A DNA stretch of 64,000 bases from an uncultured Bacteroides sp. (GCA_900551445.1 URWA01000007.1:1-64000), one strand, 5' to 3'. Positions 34,726-43,751 are shown, numbered from the stretch's first letter. Notes: generated by a model from the letters alone, not told the origin. Numbers and translations are program-made.

Positions 34726-35583
34726 ATGAAAAAGATATTAGTGACAGGGGCCAACGGACAGCTGGGTAATGAAATGCGTCTGCTGGCGGAGGAACACACA
34801 AATTTTGAGTATTTTTTTACGGATGTGGCCGAACTGGACATCTGCGATGAAAAAGCGGTGATGGATTTCGTGACGGCACATCAAATTGACGGGATTGTGA
34901 ACTGTGCGGCTTATACGGCAGTCGACAAGGCAGAAGACAATGTGGAACTTTGTGACAAACTGAATCATGTGGCTCCGGGCTATCTGGCCAAGGCGGCACA
35001 GAGCCGGGGAGGCTGGCTGGTACAGGTGTCTACCGATTATGTGTTCGACGGTACAGCCCATATCCCTTACAAGGAAGAGGATACGCCGTGTCCGAATTCC
35101 GTATATGGTTCTACGAAGCTGGCGGGAGAACAGGAGGTGATGAAGTATTGTCCGAATACGATGATTATCCGTACGGCTTGGCTGTATTCTACGTTTGGCA
35201 ACAATTTTGTGAAGACGATGATTCGTCTGGGAAAGGAAAAAGAGACGTTGGGCGTCATCTTCGACCAGATTGGTACACCGACGTATGCGCGCGACCTGGC
35301 TCAGGCCATTTTCGTGGCTCTGGAAAAAGGTATCGTTCCGGGTATCTATCACTTCAGTAACGAAGGGGTCTGCTCCTGGTATGATTTTACCAAAGCCATT
35401 CATCGGCTGGCAGGCATTACGACTTGCCATGTATCGCCGCTTCACACGGAAGATTATCCTACGAAGGCCTGCCGTCCGCACTATTCCGTACTCGACAAGA
35501 CCAAGCTGAAAAAGACCTACGGCGTGGAGGTGCCCTACTGGATGGACAGTCTGGCGGAATGTATTGAAAAATTAAAACAATAA
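34726..35583 (+). CDS. rfbD: dTDP-4-dehydrorhamnose reductase
   Basis: 285 residues. Rossmann GxxGxxG at residues 8-14 (GANGQLG), the pair Tyr127/Lys131 (YGSTK) as catalytic residues, and the substrate-site DYVFDG before it. It reduces dTDP-4-keto-rhamnose with NAD(P)H to dTDP-rhamnose for surface polysaccharides. No other rhamnose-pathway gene (rfbA, rfbB, rfbC) is next to it, so the pathway genes are split in this genome. Starts 13 bases after the DUF4924 stop and ends 2 bases before the prfC start. Confidence 0.93.
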   Translation: MKKILVTGANGQLGNEMRLLAEEHTNFEYFFTDVAELDICDEKAVMDFVTAHQIDGIVNCAAYTAVDKAEDNVELCDKLNHVAPGYLAKAAQSRGGWLVQVSTDYVFDGTAHIPYKEEDTPCPNSVYGSTKLAGEQEVMKYCPNTMIIRTAWLYSTFGNNFVKTMIRLGKEKETLGVIFDQIGTPTYARDLAQAIFVALEKGIVPGIYHFSNEGVCSWYDFTKAIHRLAGITTCHVSPLHTEDYPTKACRPHYSVLDKTKLKKTYGVEVPYWMDSLAECIEKLKQ

Positions 35584-35585
35584 AT

Positions 35586-37157
35586 ATGGCAAATCAGGAA
35601 ATAGCAAGAAGACGAACATTTGCAATCATCGCGCATCCGGATGCCGGTAAGACTTCGTTGACGGAAAAGTTGTTGCTTTTCGGTGGACAGATTCAGGTGG
35701 CCGGAGCCGTGAAATCAAACAAAATCAAGAAAACGGCCACGTCCGACTGGATGGATATCGAGAAGCAGCGTGGTATCTCGGTCACTACCTCCGTGATGGA
35801 GTTTGACTACCATGACTATAAGATTAATATCCTCGATACGCCGGGTCACCAGGATTTTGCCGAAGATACGTACCGTACGCTGACGGCGGTGGACAGTGTC
35901 ATCATCGTGGTGGACGGAGCGAAGGGTGTGGAATCGCAGACCCGTAAGCTGATGGAGGTTTGCCGTATGCGTAACACGCCGGTGATTATCTTCGTGAACA
36001 AGATGGACCGTGAGGCCAAGGACCCGTTCGATTTGCTGGATGAACTGGAGGAAGAGCTGGTCATCAACGTGCGTCCGCTGACGTGGCCGATTGAAAGCGG
36101 TCCGCGTTTCAAGGGGGTGTATAACATCTACGAACAGAAGCTGAATCTTTTCCAGCCGTCCAAGCAGGTGGTGACGGAGAAGGTGGAAGTGGATATCCAT
36201 ACGGAAGACCTGGACAATCATATCGGTACGCCGCTGGCGGACAAGCTGCGTAGCGAACTGGAACTGATTGAGGGGGTTTATCCGGAATTCAATGTGGACG
36301 ATTACCTGAAAGGGGAACTGGCTCCGGTGTTCTTCGGTTCGGCCTTGAACAACTTCGGTGTGCAGGAGTTGCTCGACTGCTTTGTGGAGATTGCGCCGAG
36401 TCCGCGTCCGGTACAGGCTGAGGAACGTATCGTGATGCCGGAAGAACCCAAGTTCACGGGTTTCGTATTCAAGATTACGGCCAATATCGACCCGAACCAT
36501 CGTTCGTGTGTGGCTTTCTGCAAGGTATGTTCCGGCAAGTTTACCCGTAACACGCCGTATCTGCACGTGCGTCACAACAAGACCATGCGTTTTTCTTCAC
36601 CCACGCAGTTCATGGCCCAGCGCAAGACTACGGTGGATGAGGCCTGGGCAGGTGATATCATCGGTCTGCCGGACAATGGTACGTTCAAGATTGGCGATAC
36701 GCTGACTGAGGGTGAAATCCTGCATTTCAAGGGATTGCCCAGCTTCTCTCCGGAAATGTTCAAGTACATCGAGAATGCCGACCCGATGAAGACCAAGCAG
36801 TTGAACAAGGGTATCGACCAGCTGATGGACGAAGGTGTGGCACAGCTGTTTGTCAACCAGTTCAATGGCCGGAAGATTATCGGTACGGTAGGGCAGTTGC
36901 AGTTTGAAGTGATTCAGTACCGTCTGGAGAATGAATACAATGCCAAATGCCGTTGGGAACCGTTGAGCCTCTATAAGGCGTGCTGGATTGAAAGTGACGA
37001 TCCGGCAGAACTGGAAGCCTTCAAGAAGCGTAAGTACCAGTATATGGCCAAAGACCGTGACGGACGCGATGTGTTCCTGGCCGACAGCGGTTATGTACTT
37101 CAGATGGCACAGATGGACTTCAAGCACATCAAGTTCCATTTCACGAGCGAGTTCTAA
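35586..37157 (+). CDS. prfC: peptide chain release factor 3 (GTPase)
   Basis: 523 residues. GTPase motifs: G1 AHPDAGKTS (16-24), G3 DTPGHQDF (about 83-90), G4 NKMDRE (about 139). The G domain is followed by the EF-G-like domains II and III (TRNTPYLHVRHNKTMRF, INKG-like QLNKGIDQLMDEGVAQLF). It recycles RF1/RF2 from the ribosome after termination. Cytoplasmic. Last gene of the operon, followed by a terminator. Confidence 0.96.
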   Translation: MANQEIARRRTFAIIAHPDAGKTSLTEKLLLFGGQIQVAGAVKSNKIKKTATSDWMDIEKQRGISVTTSVMEFDYHDYKINILDTPGHQDFAEDTYRTLTAVDSVIIVVDGAKGVESQTRKLMEVCRMRNTPVIIFVNKMDREAKDPFDLLDELEEELVINVRPLTWPIESGPRFKGVYNIYEQKLNLFQPSKQVVTEKVEVDIHTEDLDNHIGTPLADKLRSELELIEGVYPEFNVDDYLKGELAPVFFGSALNNFGVQELLDCFVEIAPSPRPVQAEERIVMPEEPKFTGFVFKITANIDPNHRSCVAFCKVCSGKFTRNTPYLHVRHNKTMRFSSPTQFMAQRKTTVDEAWAGDIIGLPDNGTFKIGDTLTEGEILHFKGLPSFSPEMFKYIENADPMKTKQLNKGIDQLMDEGVAQLFVNQFNGRKIIGTVGQLQFEVIQYRLENEYNAKCRWEPLSLYKACWIESDDPAELEAFKKRKYQYMAKDRDGRDVFLADSGYVLQMAQMDFKHIKFHFTSEF

Positions 37158-37185
37158 AGAAGATAAGATATAAACATATAAAAAG

Positions 37186-37219
37186 GCAGGAAAGTGAATT
37201 ATCGCTTTCCTGCTTTTTT
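37186..37219 (+). terminator. terminator of prfC operon
   Basis: Perfect 9-bp stem GCAGGAAAG (37186-37194) / CTTTCCTGC (37205-37213), then a T tract. Confidence 0.85.
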
Positions 37220-37354
37220 ATATCCTTAAATTGGGATATTTACTGAATGTTCTATTTTTAGTTTTGGCGTGTCGGTCAAAATCTGCTTGTGTTTTCCATA
37301 AATCGTTTGAATATTTTGTATTTTTTATCCTCTCTATTAATTACTATTAATATT

Positions 37355-37406
37355 AGTAGTTCTACTAAAACTTTTAGTTGTTTGTCCGATAATTTTCATA
37401 TCTTCG
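37355..37406 (+). promoter_or_regulatory. promoter and candidate BlaI-type operator
   Basis: Two perfect palindromes abut: AGTAG-TT-CTACT (37355-37366) and CTAAAA-C-TTTTAG (37365-37377), just before a -7-like TATCTTCG (37399-37406). BlaI/MecI repressors bind dyads in their own promoters, so this is the likely autoregulatory site. The sequence differs from the TACAnnTGTA site of staphylococcal BlaI. Confidence 0.5.
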
Positions 37407-37434
37407 TATAGTATTAATCTTAAATGAGCTGTTT

Positions 37435-37809
37435 ATGAAGAAGCTGACACCAAAAGAAGAAGAAATAATGAATATCTTATGGACCTATGGTCCTTTGTTT
37501 ATCCGTGAAATGTTGGCATTCTATTCGGAGCCGAAACCACATTACAATACAGTAGCTACTCTGGTGAAGCTGTTGGTAGAAAAAGGCTTTGTCAGTTATC
37601 GTGCGTTTGGAAACACCTACCGTTATGAAGCAAAAATAACAGAAAATGAATACAAGGGTTCGGCTATCGGAGAGATTGTTTCTCAATATTTTGATAATTC
37701 TTATACCAAGGTTGTTTCTCAGTTTATTGAAGATGAGAAAATGAACTTGGAGGAACTGAAGCAGTTGATAGCTCAGATAGAGGAGGGGAAGAATAATCGT
37801 AAATCTTGA
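37435..37809 (+). CDS. BlaI/MecI-family transcriptional repressor
   Basis: 124 residues. N-terminal winged helix: LTPKEEEIMNILW, then HYNTVATLVKLLVEKGFV, the BlaI recognition region; the C-terminal third is the helical dimerisation part (SKVVS-like TKVVSQFIEDEKMNLEE). In the classical system a BlaR1-type sensor peptidase cleaves it. The M56 gene starts 4 bases after its stop, so the pair is a sensor-repressor operon. There is no beta-lactamase nearby; the regulated genes are unknown. Confidence 0.9.
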   Translation: MKKLTPKEEEIMNILWTYGPLFIREMLAFYSEPKPHYNTVATLVKLLVEKGFVSYRAFGNTYRYEAKITENEYKGSAIGEIVSQYFDNSYTKVVSQFIEDEKMNLEELKQLIAQIEEGKNNRKS

Positions 37810-37813
37810 ACCT

Positions 37814-39454
37814 ATGGTAGTCCTTTTAATCTATTTACTGAAAAGCTCTTTCTGCCTGACATTGTTCTATGGGTTCTATAAGCTACTTTGTGCTTCGACC
37901 ACTCGCTTTTCCTTGAACCGGTGGGTGTTGGTGGGCGGAATGTTGACCTGTCTGTTATTGCCTTTCGTTTCTCTGGAATTAGAGCATGAACCTTTAGTGC
38001 AGTCTCCTTTTAGTCTTATGGAGGAATGGAAACAGCCTGTTGATGTAATATCTGCTTCTGCTACAGGTATGGTGGAGATTACTCAGAAGGAAGCCAATTA
38101 TTGGGATTGGCTTGTGTTATTGATGGTGGCTTATCTGTCGGGATGTGCCTTCATTCTTTTGCAATGGGTTGTAGGCTATATCCGTCTGTTCCGTTGGATA
38201 AACGGGCAGGAATATAAAGAATGTAATGGATTACGATGGGTGTTGTATGATATTCCTGTCCGTCCTTTTAGCTGGGGAACGTATATCGTCATGAACAGTC
38301 AGGAGTATGAAGAATATTCTCCGGTCCGTTTGCATGAGGAGATGCATTGCCGGTATGGACATTGTTATGACAATCTGCTGATACAGTTTATCTTAATCTT
38401 TCATTGGTGGAATCCGTTGGTGTGGAAACTGAGGTATGAACTTAATGGTGTTCATGAGTATCAGGCCGATGAAGGTGTATTGAATCAAGGCATCGATGTA
38501 AAAACATATCAATTATTATTGGTGAGGAAAGCAGTGGGCTCAAGGCTCTACTCTATGGCTTGCGGTTTTACTCACAGTTCACTTAAAAAACGTATATCTA
38601 TGATGTCGAAAAAAAGAAACAGTAAGTGGGTCCGGCTGCGTGTCTTGTTAGCCGTACCTTTGGCTGCAGGGGTCGTGTATGCCTTTGCGAGGCCGGAAGT
38701 GAAAGAAACGGTAGCGGATTATGGTGCAGCTCTTCAAACAAAGGATCAGGGAAAAGAAAAATCCGGGTATGCAGTACAGCAGCAGAATACAGACAATCTG
38801 ATGCTGGATCATATTTCATCGGAAAAGGCGTATGTGCTGGAATTGTATTGTAACCAGCGGAATCAGTTTCTTTTCGGGCCTGAAAATCATATTTCAAAGA
38901 AGAAGTTTGTTGATTATGGAACCATGATGGACGAGGCCAAGAAGCAATTGAAAGACTCTTTCGTCAAATTGTATTCTGAGCAGAAAGAGGAAATGTCTCC
39001 TATCGTTGTCCGTTTTGTAGCAGACCGCAATACAAAGATGGGGGCGATAACTATTGCCAAACAGAAACTGGTAAAAGCGTATGATGAGGTCAGACGGGAG
39101 CTTGCGAAAACTTATCCTCAGGAATTGGTGAATGAATGTTTGATTTCCCGTTTCTATTATGCTTCTCCGAAAGCATATGCGGATGTACCGGCGGGTGTGG
39201 CCGATAAGAATGTTCCGTTGCCGGGATATGAAGTCCGATTTTTGAAAGATAATGTGATAGTAGGTGAGTTGGAGGATTTTTCTCTGGATGAACTTTCTTC
39301 GAAAATCAAGCAGTTATGTGAGGGAAATAAGGCTGAAAACCTTTCCGTTTCGCTAAAGATACCTTCAGATGCTTCTGAAGGGGTGGTATATGATATCAAG
39401 CAGGCATTACGTGACGGATATATGCTTAAACTAAATCTTATGAGTGGTTTTTAG
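37814..39454 (+). CDS. M56-family (BlaR1-like) membrane metallopeptidase
   Basis: 546 residues. Membrane helices near 3-25, 35-55, 98-122 and around 190-205, with the zinc motif HEEMH (His174, Glu175, His178) in the cytoplasmic loop, and a downstream helix near residue 270 before a long extracytoplasmic tail. The tail (about 290-546) lacks the Ser-x-x-Lys of a penicillin-sensor domain, so it does not look like a beta-lactam receptor; the signal is unknown. It probably cleaves the BlaI-type protein encoded just upstream. A common Bacteroidetes arrangement. Confidence 0.88.
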   Translation: MVVLLIYLLKSSFCLTLFYGFYKLLCASTTRFSLNRWVLVGGMLTCLLLPFVSLELEHEPLVQSPFSLMEEWKQPVDVISASATGMVEITQKEANYWDWLVLLMVAYLSGCAFILLQWVVGYIRLFRWINGQEYKECNGLRWVLYDIPVRPFSWGTYIVMNSQEYEEYSPVRLHEEMHCRYGHCYDNLLIQFILIFHWWNPLVWKLRYELNGVHEYQADEGVLNQGIDVKTYQLLLVRKAVGSRLYSMACGFTHSSLKKRISMMSKKRNSKWVRLRVLLAVPLAAGVVYAFARPEVKETVADYGAALQTKDQGKEKSGYAVQQQNTDNLMLDHISSEKAYVLELYCNQRNQFLFGPENHISKKKFVDYGTMMDEAKKQLKDSFVKLYSEQKEEMSPIVVRFVADRNTKMGAITIAKQKLVKAYDEVRRELAKTYPQELVNECLISRFYYASPKAYADVPAGVADKNVPLPGYEVRFLKDNVIVGELEDFSLDELSSKIKQLCEGNKAENLSVSLKIPSDASEGVVYDIKQALRDGYMLKLNLMSGF

Positions 39455-39502
39455 AATTGATTCGTGTAATAGTCTGTATTTGAAAACTTAGTTTTAAAAT
39501 TT

Positions 39503-40555
39503 ATGAAACCTTTTTCCTTTTATTTAAGTCTTATATTCGTTGTATCGGTGTTTGCTTCTTGTCAGAAGGATGGTAAAAGCATTGTTACTCCGGTATCCAG
39601 TGGTAGGCCTTATGAGGTACTGGTAGTTGCGGATGACAGATGTTGGAACAGTCCGGATAGTGCGCTTTTCCATGTACTTGATACCGATGTACCGGGATTG
39701 CCCCAACCGGAACGTTCTTTCCGGATTTCGAGAGTTCGTCCGGAGTATTTTGACCGTAGTACTCGTCTGTTCCGCAACATTATTATTGCGGATATTCAGG
39801 ACATCTATACGCAAACCAAATTCAAGTATACCCGTGACGCATATTCTTCTCCACAGATGATTATGACTATCCAGTCGCCGAATCAGGAAGAGTTTGCCGA
39901 ATATGTATCCAAGAATGGACAGGTGATTATTGATTTCTTTACCCGGGCAGAAATGAACCGAGAAGTAAAACTATTGGAGAAGAAGCATAATGATGTCTTG
40001 TCTGCCAAGGTACAAAGTTTGTTTGATTGTGATATCTGGATGCCGGTAGAACTGGCTTCGTACAGGGTTGGCCAACAGTTCTTGTGGGCTTCCAGCAACC
40101 TGAATGATTTGAACTTTGTTATCTACACTTATCCGTATACCAGCAAGGGAACTTTTACAAAGGCATATTTCATAGAAAAACGAGATTCTGTGATGAAAGC
40201 CAACATTCCGGGAGTAAAAGAAGGTATGTATATGGTGACTGCCGATTCTATTTTTGTAGAAGCTCGTAATATTGCAGTGCAGGGTGATTATGCATATGAA
40301 GTACGCGGTTTGTGGGAAATGGAGAACGATGCTATGGGAGGTCCTTTCGTTTCACATGTTCGTGTGGACCGTACGAACGGTCGGATTGTCGTAGTAGAAG
40401 GTTTTGTTTATAATCCGGGCAAACTGAAACGTGACCAGATTCGTAAACTGAATGCTGCCCTTTATACCTTGAAACTTCCTCAGGAGAAAAAGACGGGAGA
40501 ACTTCCTATAGACAATCAGATTTCGGAAGAAAAGGTAATGAAAGACAACTTATGA
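39503..40555 (+). CDS. DUF4837 family lipoprotein
   Basis: 350 residues with a lipobox VFASC (Cys19). The body has features I know from DUF4837: VLVVADDRCWNSPDS near the start, PQPERSFRISRVRPEYF, and a late EVRGLWEMENDAMGGPFVSH. Exported and lipid-anchored, on the inner face of the outer membrane or in the periplasm. Function unknown. It follows the BlaI/M56 pair by 48 bases and may be read with it. Its stop overlaps the ATG of a tiny frame that looks like the start of another lipoprotein. Confidence 0.82.
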   Translation: MKPFSFYLSLIFVVSVFASCQKDGKSIVTPVSSGRPYEVLVVADDRCWNSPDSALFHVLDTDVPGLPQPERSFRISRVRPEYFDRSTRLFRNIIIADIQDIYTQTKFKYTRDAYSSPQMIMTIQSPNQEEFAEYVSKNGQVIIDFFTRAEMNREVKLLEKKHNDVLSAKVQSLFDCDIWMPVELASYRVGQQFLWASSNLNDLNFVIYTYPYTSKGTFTKAYFIEKRDSVMKANIPGVKEGMYMVTADSIFVEARNIAVQGDYAYEVRGLWEMENDAMGGPFVSHVRVDRTNGRIVVVEGFVYNPGKLKRDQIRKLNAALYTLKLPQEKKTGELPIDNQISEEKVMKDNL

Positions 40556-40620
40556 AATATAGTACATTTATTATATCGTTGATTGGTATTCTATTGTCCC
40601 GTTGTAAAAGCATAAATTGA
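40552..40620 (+). pseudogene. tiny truncated lipoprotein frame
   Basis: An ATG overlapping the previous stop (ATGA) opens 22 codons that look like a lipoprotein signal peptide: hydrophobic FIISLIGILLSRC, then KSIN and TGA. Beyond the stop another frame reads EFEAGISLFGAAEPYLREDI up to a TAG at 40679-40681, as if one small lipoprotein of about 42 residues had been split by a single-base shift near 40615. Could be a remnant of a longer gene. Confidence 0.35.
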
Positions 40621-40691
40621 ATTCGAAGCCGGCATTTCCCTTTTTGGGGCTGCCGAACCTTATTTGCGGGAGGATATCTAGAGATGCAAAA

Positions 40692-40733
40692 AGCCAACTA
40701 ATTCACAATGCTTTGTGCGTGAATTAGTTGGCT
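40692..40733. terminator. hairpin terminator between convergent DUF4837 and MATE genes
   Basis: Perfect 15-bp stem AGCCAACTAATTCAC (40692-40706) / GTGAATTAGTTGGCT (40719-40733), A-rich on the left and T-rich on the right. Confidence 0.8.
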
Positions 40734-40768
40734 GATTTTATAACATTTAATGAGTATTTTTTATATCC

Positions 40769-42100
40769 TTAAATCCGTTTCCTTTGCCAGCTTCCCTTTT
40801 TCAGGTAAATATAACTCAACAGGCCGATGGCTCCGGCATATACGTGTTCGGAGAACCAGCATACGGCTACGTCCATTTTCAGAATCAGGATAATGAGGAC
40901 GATGAAAATCAGGTAGCAGGTCAGGGCAATCATCTCCAGCAGAAAAGCAGCCCGGGTATCGCCTGTACCCGATACGGACTGGAAGAAAATAAATCCGGCA
41001 CACTGGAAGAGGTAGCTGGAGCAGAGCACCCAAAGCGTAGGGACGGCGGCATCCACCAGGTCGGGCATGTCGGTGTAGATACGGAGCACATACGTAGGCA
41101 GACAGGCTATCAGCAGGATGACGGGCCAGACAATGCAGGTGCAGAGCCGTACGTGCTGCCGGATGGTGGGCATGACGTAGCGTGCTTCTCCGGCCCCAAT
41201 CAGGTTGCTGACCAGAGCGCTGCAGGTGGAGGCAAAGGCTGTAATGGTCATGAACGGCACGCTCGACACGTTGCGTACGATGTTGGTGATGGCCAGTGAA
41301 CGTTCGCCTAGGTGCTCGATGAAGATGAAGAACAGAAACCAAGTGCTGATGGATACTGCGTTCTGTATCATGGTCCACAGCGATACGCCCATGATGCGTT
41401 TCAGTTCCGCCCATTGGAACCTCACCAGCTGGTTCAGTCCGTATTTGGCACTGTCCACCCGCCGCACGGTGTAGACCATGAAAAAGAGCATGGATATCAG
41501 TTCTGCCAGTGAAGAACCGATGGCCGCCCCGGCAATGCCCAACGCCGGAAATCCCAGTTTCCCGAATACGAGGATATAATTGAAGAGCACATTCGATGTC
41601 ACCATGACGATGGAGTTGAGCGTGAGTGTCTTGGTCTGGGTGGTACCCACAAAGAAAGCCCGGAACATGATGGCCACGAACGAGAAGAAAAATCCGAACA
41701 CTCGCCAGTTGATGTAGCTCACGGCAGCCTCACAGACACGGGGAGACGCTACCACGTGCGACAATATCCAGGGAGAAAACAGTTGGGACAGGGTGAACAT
41801 GACCAGTGCCATGGCCAGCAGGAAATAAATTCCCTGATAGAAAATGGAACCGATTTTCCGGAAATTGCCTTCTCCGTTGCGGCGGGCAATCAAAATCTGC
41901 GAGCCGATGCTGAAACCGAATCCCAGCATGAAGATGGCCAGGTAATATACGCCCGCAATGGCCGAGGCCCCCAGTTCCACTTCGCCCACCCGTCCCATGA
42001 AGGCTGTATCGGTCATGCCGATGAGTTGTTCCATGAGCAGACTGATCAGGATGGGGTATGCCACCTTCCATATTTCGCGGTTGGTATATTTCGTATGCAT
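40769..42100 (-). CDS. MATE-family multidrug/organic cation transporter
   Basis: 443 residues, 12 membrane helices in two halves. Opening VAYPILISLLMEQLIGMTDTAFMGRVGEVELGA is typical (part: LMEQLIGMTDTAFMG). Two-half symmetry is visible, with NWRVFGFFFSFVAIMFRAFF in the first half and AFASTCSALVSNLIGAGE in the second. It would export cationic drugs or metabolites using Na+ or H+; the substrate is unknown. Monocistronic, with a TATCTTTG -7 box close to its start. Confidence 0.9.
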   Translation of the reverse strand: MHTKYTNREIWKVAYPILISLLMEQLIGMTDTAFMGRVGEVELGASAIAGVYYLAIFMLGFGFSIGSQILIARRNGEGNFRKIGSIFYQGIYFLLAMALVMFTLSQLFSPWILSHVVASPRVCEAAVSYINWRVFGFFFSFVAIMFRAFFVGTTQTKTLTLNSIVMVTSNVLFNYILVFGKLGFPALGIAGAAIGSSLAELISMLFFMVYTVRRVDSAKYGLNQLVRFQWAELKRIMGVSLWTMIQNAVSISTWFLFFIFIEHLGERSLAITNIVRNVSSVPFMTITAFASTCSALVSNLIGAGEARYVMPTIRQHVRLCTCIVWPVILLIACLPTYVLRIYTDMPDLVDAAVPTLWVLCSSYLFQCAGFIFFQSVSGTGDTRAAFLLEMIALTCYLIFIVLIILILKMDVAVCWFSEHVYAGAIGLLSYIYLKKGSWQRKRI

Positions 42101-42134
42101 AAAAAACGGGTATCAGATGATGGGAAATGTGGTG

Positions 42135-42142
42135 CAAAGATA
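42135..42142 (-). promoter_or_regulatory. -7 box of the MATE gene
   Basis: CAAAGATA on the + strand reads TATCTTTG on the minus strand, 35 bases before the ATG. Confidence 0.45.
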
Positions 42143-42162
42143 CGACAATTCTGCATAAAAAA

Positions 42163-42188
42163 AGACCATCCTTTTGCAAGGACAGTCT
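42163..42188 (-). terminator. terminator of rpsP
   Basis: 11-bp stem AGACCATCCTT (42163-42173) / AAGGACAGTCT (42178-42188) with two G-U pairs on the minus strand, then a U tract. Confidence 0.7.
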
Positions 42189-42215
42189 TTTGTTTGTCTT
42201 TTTCTGAAAGAAGAA

Positions 42216-42776
42216 TTATGCTTCAGCAGGAGCTTCTGTAGCAGCTTCTTCAGCAGGAGCAGCAGCTTCTTCTTCTGCCTTGGCAGCAGCCTCAGCTTCA
42301 GCTTTTGCAGCAGCTTCAGCAGCTTTCTTTTCAGCTACCTTCTTCGCGATTTCTTCGTTTACTTTCTTTTCAGCTTCCAGACGTGCTTTAGCTTCAGCTT
42401 TCTTAGCTTCTTCTTCTTTAGCTTTCAAAGCAGCCAGACCTGACTGTTTGTTTTCCTTCCAAGCGTTGAATTTAGCTTCAGCCTGTGCTTCATCGAATGC
42501 GCCTTTAGCTACACCGCCCAGCAGGTGTTTCTTCATGTACACACCTTCGCGAGACAGGATGTTGCGTACTGTGTCAGTAGGCTGTGCACCTACCATTACC
42601 CAGTGTAATGCACGTTCAAAATTCAAATCTACTGTGGCAGGATTGGTGTTCGGATTGTAAGTACCAATTTTTTCAGTAAATCTACCATCACGTGGTGCTC
42701 TTGCGTCTGCAATAACAATTGAATAGAACGCATATCCTTTGCGTCCGTTTCTTTGCAATCTGATTTTAGTTGCCAT
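42216..42776 (-). CDS. rpsP: 30S ribosomal protein bS16 with long Ala/Glu/Lys-rich tail
   Basis: 186 residues, against about 80-90 in most bacteria. Residues 1-85 are ordinary bS16: KIRLQRNGRKGYAFYSIVIAD cut here to RLQRNGRKGYAFYSIV, then FERALHWVMVGAQPTDTVRNIL. From about residue 110 comes a low-complexity charged helix rich in Ala, Glu and Lys (KKAEAKARLEAEKKV), ending in Ala/Glu/Pro repeats. Similar tails occur on bS16 in Bacteroidetes. It binds 16S rRNA in the small subunit; the tail's role is unknown. Single gene with its own promoter and terminator. Confidence 0.95.
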   Translation of the reverse strand: MATKIRLQRNGRKGYAFYSIVIADARAPRDGRFTEKIGTYNPNTNPATVDLNFERALHWVMVGAQPTDTVRNILSREGVYMKKHLLGGVAKGAFDEAQAEAKFNAWKENKQSGLAALKAKEEEAKKAEAKARLEAEKKVNEEIAKKVAEKKAAEAAAKAEAEAAAKAEEEAAAPAEEAATEAPAEA

Positions 42777-42823
42777 TTTTTTAAGTTAGTTTTTTAATGT
42801 AAATGATTTGAATTATGCTAATA

Positions 42824-42848
42824 ACCCGTATTAGCGGGTGCAAAGGTA
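42824..42848 (-). promoter_or_regulatory. rpsP promoter box and leader hairpin
   Basis: Minus-strand TACCTTTG (42848-42841). A small hairpin ACCCG/CGGGT (42824-42828 and 42835-42839) falls at the predicted 5' end of the transcript, where it could affect stability or regulation. Confidence 0.4.
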
Positions 42849-42883
42849 CAACTTTTCTTTTGTTCTACAAATAGTTGCGCCAA

Positions 42884-43732
42884 TTATTTATTGATTTCGC
42901 GCAGCCATTTTTCCAGCTCGCCTGTCCATTGGCGTTTGTAGGGGAAGCTGTCACGGTATCCCCAGCCGTGTCCTCCCACCGGATAGATGTGCAGGCTGGC
43001 GGGCACCTTGTTCTTCACGAGGGCGGTGTAGTAGTTCACGCTGTTGGCCACAGGAACCACCGTGTCATCGCTGCTGTGCAGGATGAAGGCCGGTGGGGTT
43101 TGCGGAGTGACCTGCAATTCGTTGGAATATTTCTGTTCCAGTTCCTTCGATGGGCTTTTGCCCAGCAGGTTGTCGTGAGAGCCTTTATGCGTGTAGCTCG
43201 GGTCCATGGTGATGACCGGATAGAACAGAATCTGGAAATCCGGGCGGGTTTCTGCATCGGTGAAATGGGTGGCAGTGGTGCTGGCCAGATGTCCTCCTGC
43301 CGAAGAACCCATGATGCCCAGTTTCTTTATATTCCATTCCGTGGCGTGTTGTCGCATGATGCGCAAGGCTTGCTGGGCATCGCTCAGCGGCACTTCGTGG
43401 TGGCCGTTGGGCATACGGTAGCGGAGTACGGCATACGTGATGCCCTGACTGTTGAACCAGTCGGCCATGCTTTTGCCTTCATGCGCCATGGCCAGGTGGG
43501 TGTATCCTCCTCCCGGACAGGCGACAATGGCCATGCCGTTACTCTTTTCTGCCGGATAGACGTAGAGAATCGCATTTTTGGTATAACTTGGAGAATCGGT
43601 ATCTCCATTTTTTTCTTCTACAATTCCGTTGTCGTTCGGGGCGCCGTCGGGCCATACCTTGATTTCAATGGCTTTTTGGGCAAAGAGATGGCCGGAGAGC
43701 AGCAGCAACCCCATGAGTAGTAGTTTTTTCAT
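42884..43732 (-). CDS. alpha/beta hydrolase, esterase-like, exported
   Basis: 282 residues with a signal peptide (ends LFAQ). Oxyanion motif PGGGY (73-77), nucleophile Ser144 in GSSAGGH, acid Asp at about 222-223 in SSDDTVVP, and His255 in GGHGWG. This resembles acetyl-xylan esterase and BD-FAE-like enzymes that deacylate sugars in the periplasm. The substrate is unknown and no glycan locus is adjacent. It lies 19 bases downstream of the OPT transporter gene on the same strand, so the two may be co-transcribed. Confidence 0.85.
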   Translation of the reverse strand: MKKLLLMGLLLLSGHLFAQKAIEIKVWPDGAPNDNGIVEEKNGDTDSPSYTKNAILYVYPAEKSNGMAIVACPGGGYTHLAMAHEGKSMADWFNSQGITYAVLRYRMPNGHHEVPLSDAQQALRIMRQHATEWNIKKLGIMGSSAGGHLASTTATHFTDAETRPDFQILFYPVITMDPSYTHKGSHDNLLGKSPSKELEQKYSNELQVTPQTPPAFILHSSDDTVVPVANSVNYYTALVKNKVPASLHIYPVGGHGWGYRDSFPYKRQWTGELEKWLREINK

Positions 43733-43751
43733 GTGTGTGAAAATTTGAAGG

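Noticed and set aside
33429..34841. 470-codon minus-strand frame opposite the LysE/DUF4924 genes
   Set aside because: Antisense to two well-recognised genes; product is His/Gln/Arg-rich without any family pattern.
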